This document shows positions 4,776 through 6,384 of a stretch of 6,384 nt of DNA, one piece after another. Numbering within the stretch: the stretch's first letter is position 1; each line of letters opens with the position of its first letter. Source of the stretch: an uncultured Eggerthellaceae bacterium (GTDB taxonomy: Bacteria; Actinomycetota; Coriobacteriia; Coriobacteriales; Eggerthellaceae); assembly GCA_946631805.1 (NCBI GenBank), contig CAMPAJ010000102.1, forward strand, positions 1-6,384, in the 5' to 3' direction. The notes below the pieces were generated by a model, which saw only the letters and a list, made by a program, of their open reading frames with translations, was not told the origin of the DNA and ran no database searches. The position numbers and the translations under genes were made by a program.

Positions 4776-6200
4776 CTATCCTTCCGCCTCTGGCACGAGC
4801 AAGGCGCTGGGGACGGGAAGGGTTGCCCCCAAAACTGCAGCAAGGCCCATCCAGACGAGACCTTCCGCCGGGAAGCAGAGAAACAGAATGGCAAGCACCA
4901 AGAGCGGTCTTCTTACAACGCCTGCGAGGAACGCGGTGGTTGTCACCGTTACCATGAGCATCGGGTCGGCACCCGTAAGAGCTGCCAGACCATAGCCCAT
5001 TGCCACCCCTGCGAAGATTGACGGAAAGAAATTGCCGCCCATCCAACCCATATTCAGGCACATAGGCGTGATAGCCGCTTTAAGCAAGCCAGTGAGCAAG
5101 AGCGCCGTTGCCGGCCAGGTCGTCCAAGTCGCCATGAGCTCTTCCGACTGGGCCTCGCCGGGGAACAGCACGAATGGCAGCGCGCACGCGCACGCTCCCA
5201 TGACGACGCCCGCAACGACGGGTGCGCCAACTGTTGCAAGTGCCCCATCGCCGAGACGTGCAGATACCCCCTTGAACAGGCGAGCCGATCCATGGTAGAC
5301 AAGCGTCATGGCATAAGCTGCAGCAAGGCACGGTACAACCCAAAGCAGCTCGGCATACGCAGCGCCGACCGGCTCGAAACGCGGCAGGCCGGCGTGCGCG
5401 CCGAAAACGTGCGAGAACAGCGTGATGCCGCCAAATGCGCCGAACGCCGCAGCAGTGTAGAGGACCACCTTCACCCCACGGCGCATGTTGTAATCGCCAA
5501 CGTCAGACTCACTCGGGGCGTTTCGCGACTCGCCAGTTCCCTCGAGCTCGTCCACAGACGCGTCCGGCGCGCTCTCGGCGCCAGCGACGATACCCGCGAG
5601 CGGCGTTCCGAAGATGGCCGCCATGCTCGCCGCTATGGTTACGTCAGCCACGGCTCCCGCGCGAAGGCCAGCTGATTTCAGCTGGTCGCGGATCCAACAA
5701 CACCCAGCCGCAACGAGCCCGGTCAACCCCGCCTCGAAACCGACCGACCCGCCGAACACGAGCGGCAGCAGGAACGTTACGGCTGGTTTTACGGCACCGT
5801 CCGTCCTGTACGAGCCAGTCGCTTTGAACTCGGCCATGACCTCCTCGAGCGGGCGCACGCGGTTGCCGGTCAGCCAGGTCCAAAGCCCTATGAGCAGACC
5901 GCCGAGCGTGCACGCGATCAGCGGAAACCATGTCACGCCGAGCACAGCGCCTACCCCATCCCACAGAAGCCCGGTCAGCCACGTGGACAGGTTCATGATG
6001 CCGAACACCGCGAAACCCACGGCGAAGCCGACGGTTAGCGCGAGCACCACCATGCCGATAGTCACGGTTACCACGTCTGCCGTGCCTTCCGGCTTACGGC
6101 TCACATCGCGGATGTAGCGCCTCTGATCTGTCTTTTTGTCAGACCGTTTGCGTAAGCCGTTTAAAGCAAGACGGGGTGTTTCATTGAGTTCGCTTTTCAT
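4776..6200 (-). CDS. ClC-family chloride channel / anion:proton antiporter, divergent
   Basis: This 474-residue membrane protein is hydrophobic from about residue 43 to 465, after a basic cytoplasmic N-terminus. ClC proteins move chloride or other anions, some in exchange for protons. Visible marks are GGSVGFEAG (150-158), where Glu156 is at the position of the gating glutamate; FGTPLAGIVAGAE (197-209), where Glu209 aligns with the inner proton-pathway glutamate; and GGNFFP (388-393), the family GxFxP motif. Missing or altered are the GSGIP anion-filter motif, with RVRPLEEVMAEF (114-125) in that region, and the usual Pro of GxExP, which is Gly158. An acidic hydrophilic loop (~209-237) is inserted after the Glu209 helix. 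No CBS domains follow. ATG 6200 has AGGATAGGA upstream with about five bases of spacing. Its stop leaves 404 bp to PPK2, so it is probably transcribed separately. Both glutamates being present suggests an antiporter, but ion selectivity cannot be read. Confidence 0.85.
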   Translation of the reverse strand: MKSELNETPRLALNGLRKRSDKKTDQRRYIRDVSRKPEGTADVVTVTIGMVVLALTVGFAVGFAVFGIMNLSTWLTGLLWDGVGAVLGVTWFPLIACTLGGLLIGLWTWLTGNRVRPLEEVMAEFKATGSYRTDGAVKPAVTFLLPLVFGGSVGFEAGLTGLVAAGCCWIRDQLKSAGLRAGAVADVTIAASMAAIFGTPLAGIVAGAESAPDASVDELEGTGESRNAPSESDVGDYNMRRGVKVVLYTAAAFGAFGGITLFSHVFGAHAGLPRFEPVGAAYAELLWVVPCLAAAYAMTLVYHGSARLFKGVSARLGDGALATVGAPVVAGVVMGACACALPFVLFPGEAQSEELMATWTTWPATALLLTGLLKAAITPMCLNMGWMGGNFFPSIFAGVAMGYGLAALTGADPMLMVTVTTTAFLAGVVRRPLLVLAILFLCFPAEGLVWMGLAAVLGATLPVPSALLVPEAEG

Positions 6201-6275
6201 GCGTATCCTATCCTGTGCAAAGACGGTTCCGGACCCCTCGAAGCTATTGGCAGCGGCACACGTGCGCCCATCCCG

Positions 6276-6335
6276 TCATTCCCGATCGACCCGCTGACGC
6301 TCTACCAAGTCGGCGAATTTGCCGCCTAGCGCCAT
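6276..6335 (-). CDS. Short upstream ORF (19 aa) in the ClC leader
   Basis: ATG 6335 is preceded by GGAAGGAG five bases upstream, a ribosome binding site as good as any in the window. It opens MALGGKFADLVERQRVDRE and ends at TGA (6278-6276). The stop is 75 bases before the ClC ATG, and the two ATGs are 135 bases apart, exactly in frame, with this TGA the only stop between them. It may be a translated leader peptide, the true ClC N-terminus interrupted by a nonsense mutation, or the remaining 5' end of another gene. The peptide itself is not recognised. Confidence 0.35.
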   Translation of the reverse strand: MALGGKFADLVERQRVDRE

Positions 6336-6384
6336 CCGTCTCCTTCCCCGCGGTAGCAAACCGGTTCGTTTCGCTGGCACAACG

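Overview
The window is GC-rich bacterial DNA with five recognisable protein genes, two on the + strand and three on the - strand. A DUF2284 protein, a cysteine-rich CCG-type protein (heterodisulfide-reductase-like), a two-domain PPK2 and a divergent ClC channel occurring together, with GC-rich codon use, suggest an anaerobic actinobacterium of the Coriobacteriia (Eggerthella/Gordonibacter/Slackia type). That placement is inferred from gene content and style; no rRNA or marker gene is present.

Layout: (1) 1-391, +, the C-terminal half of a DUF2284 metal-binding protein whose reading frame is broken near base 43. (2) 528-1187, +, a 219-residue cysteine-rich protein with two CCG-like halves, preceded by a plausible -10 box and ribosome binding site. 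(3) 1188-1618, a gene-free convergent interval. It holds five degenerate copies of a ~31-bp dyad-symmetric repeat starting two bases after the stop codon, then a nested hairpin near the end of the next gene. (4) 1619-2407, -, a RimJ/RimL-like GNAT acetyltransferase with a hexanucleotide-repeat-encoded linker. Its leader can form two mutually exclusive hairpins around the Shine-Dalgarno sequence. (5) 2408-2616, an intergenic stretch with a 75-bp element bounded by perfect 16-bp inverted repeats. (6) 2617-4371, -, a tandem-domain class II PPK2 (polyphosphate:AMP phosphotransferase type) with an unusually long Ala-rich linker, driven from a TATAAT box that also settles its start. (7) 4372-4775, non-coding apart from a possible remnant of a secreted-protein domain. 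(8) 4776-6200, -, a ClC-family channel or antiporter, preceded by a 19-codon upstream ORF in the same frame.

The genes do not form an obvious pathway. The first two encode cysteine-rich, probably metal- or Fe-S-binding proteins. PPK2 links polyphosphate to nucleotide phosphorylation, ClC moves anions, and the GNAT acetylates an unknown target. Gaps of 209 and 404 bp separate the three - strand genes, so they are probably separate transcription units. The most unusual signals are regulatory or structural: the dyad repeat array, the GNAT leader switch, the long inverted-repeat element, and the in-frame upstream ORF of ClC. No phage, CRISPR array, transposase, tRNA or rRNA was found.
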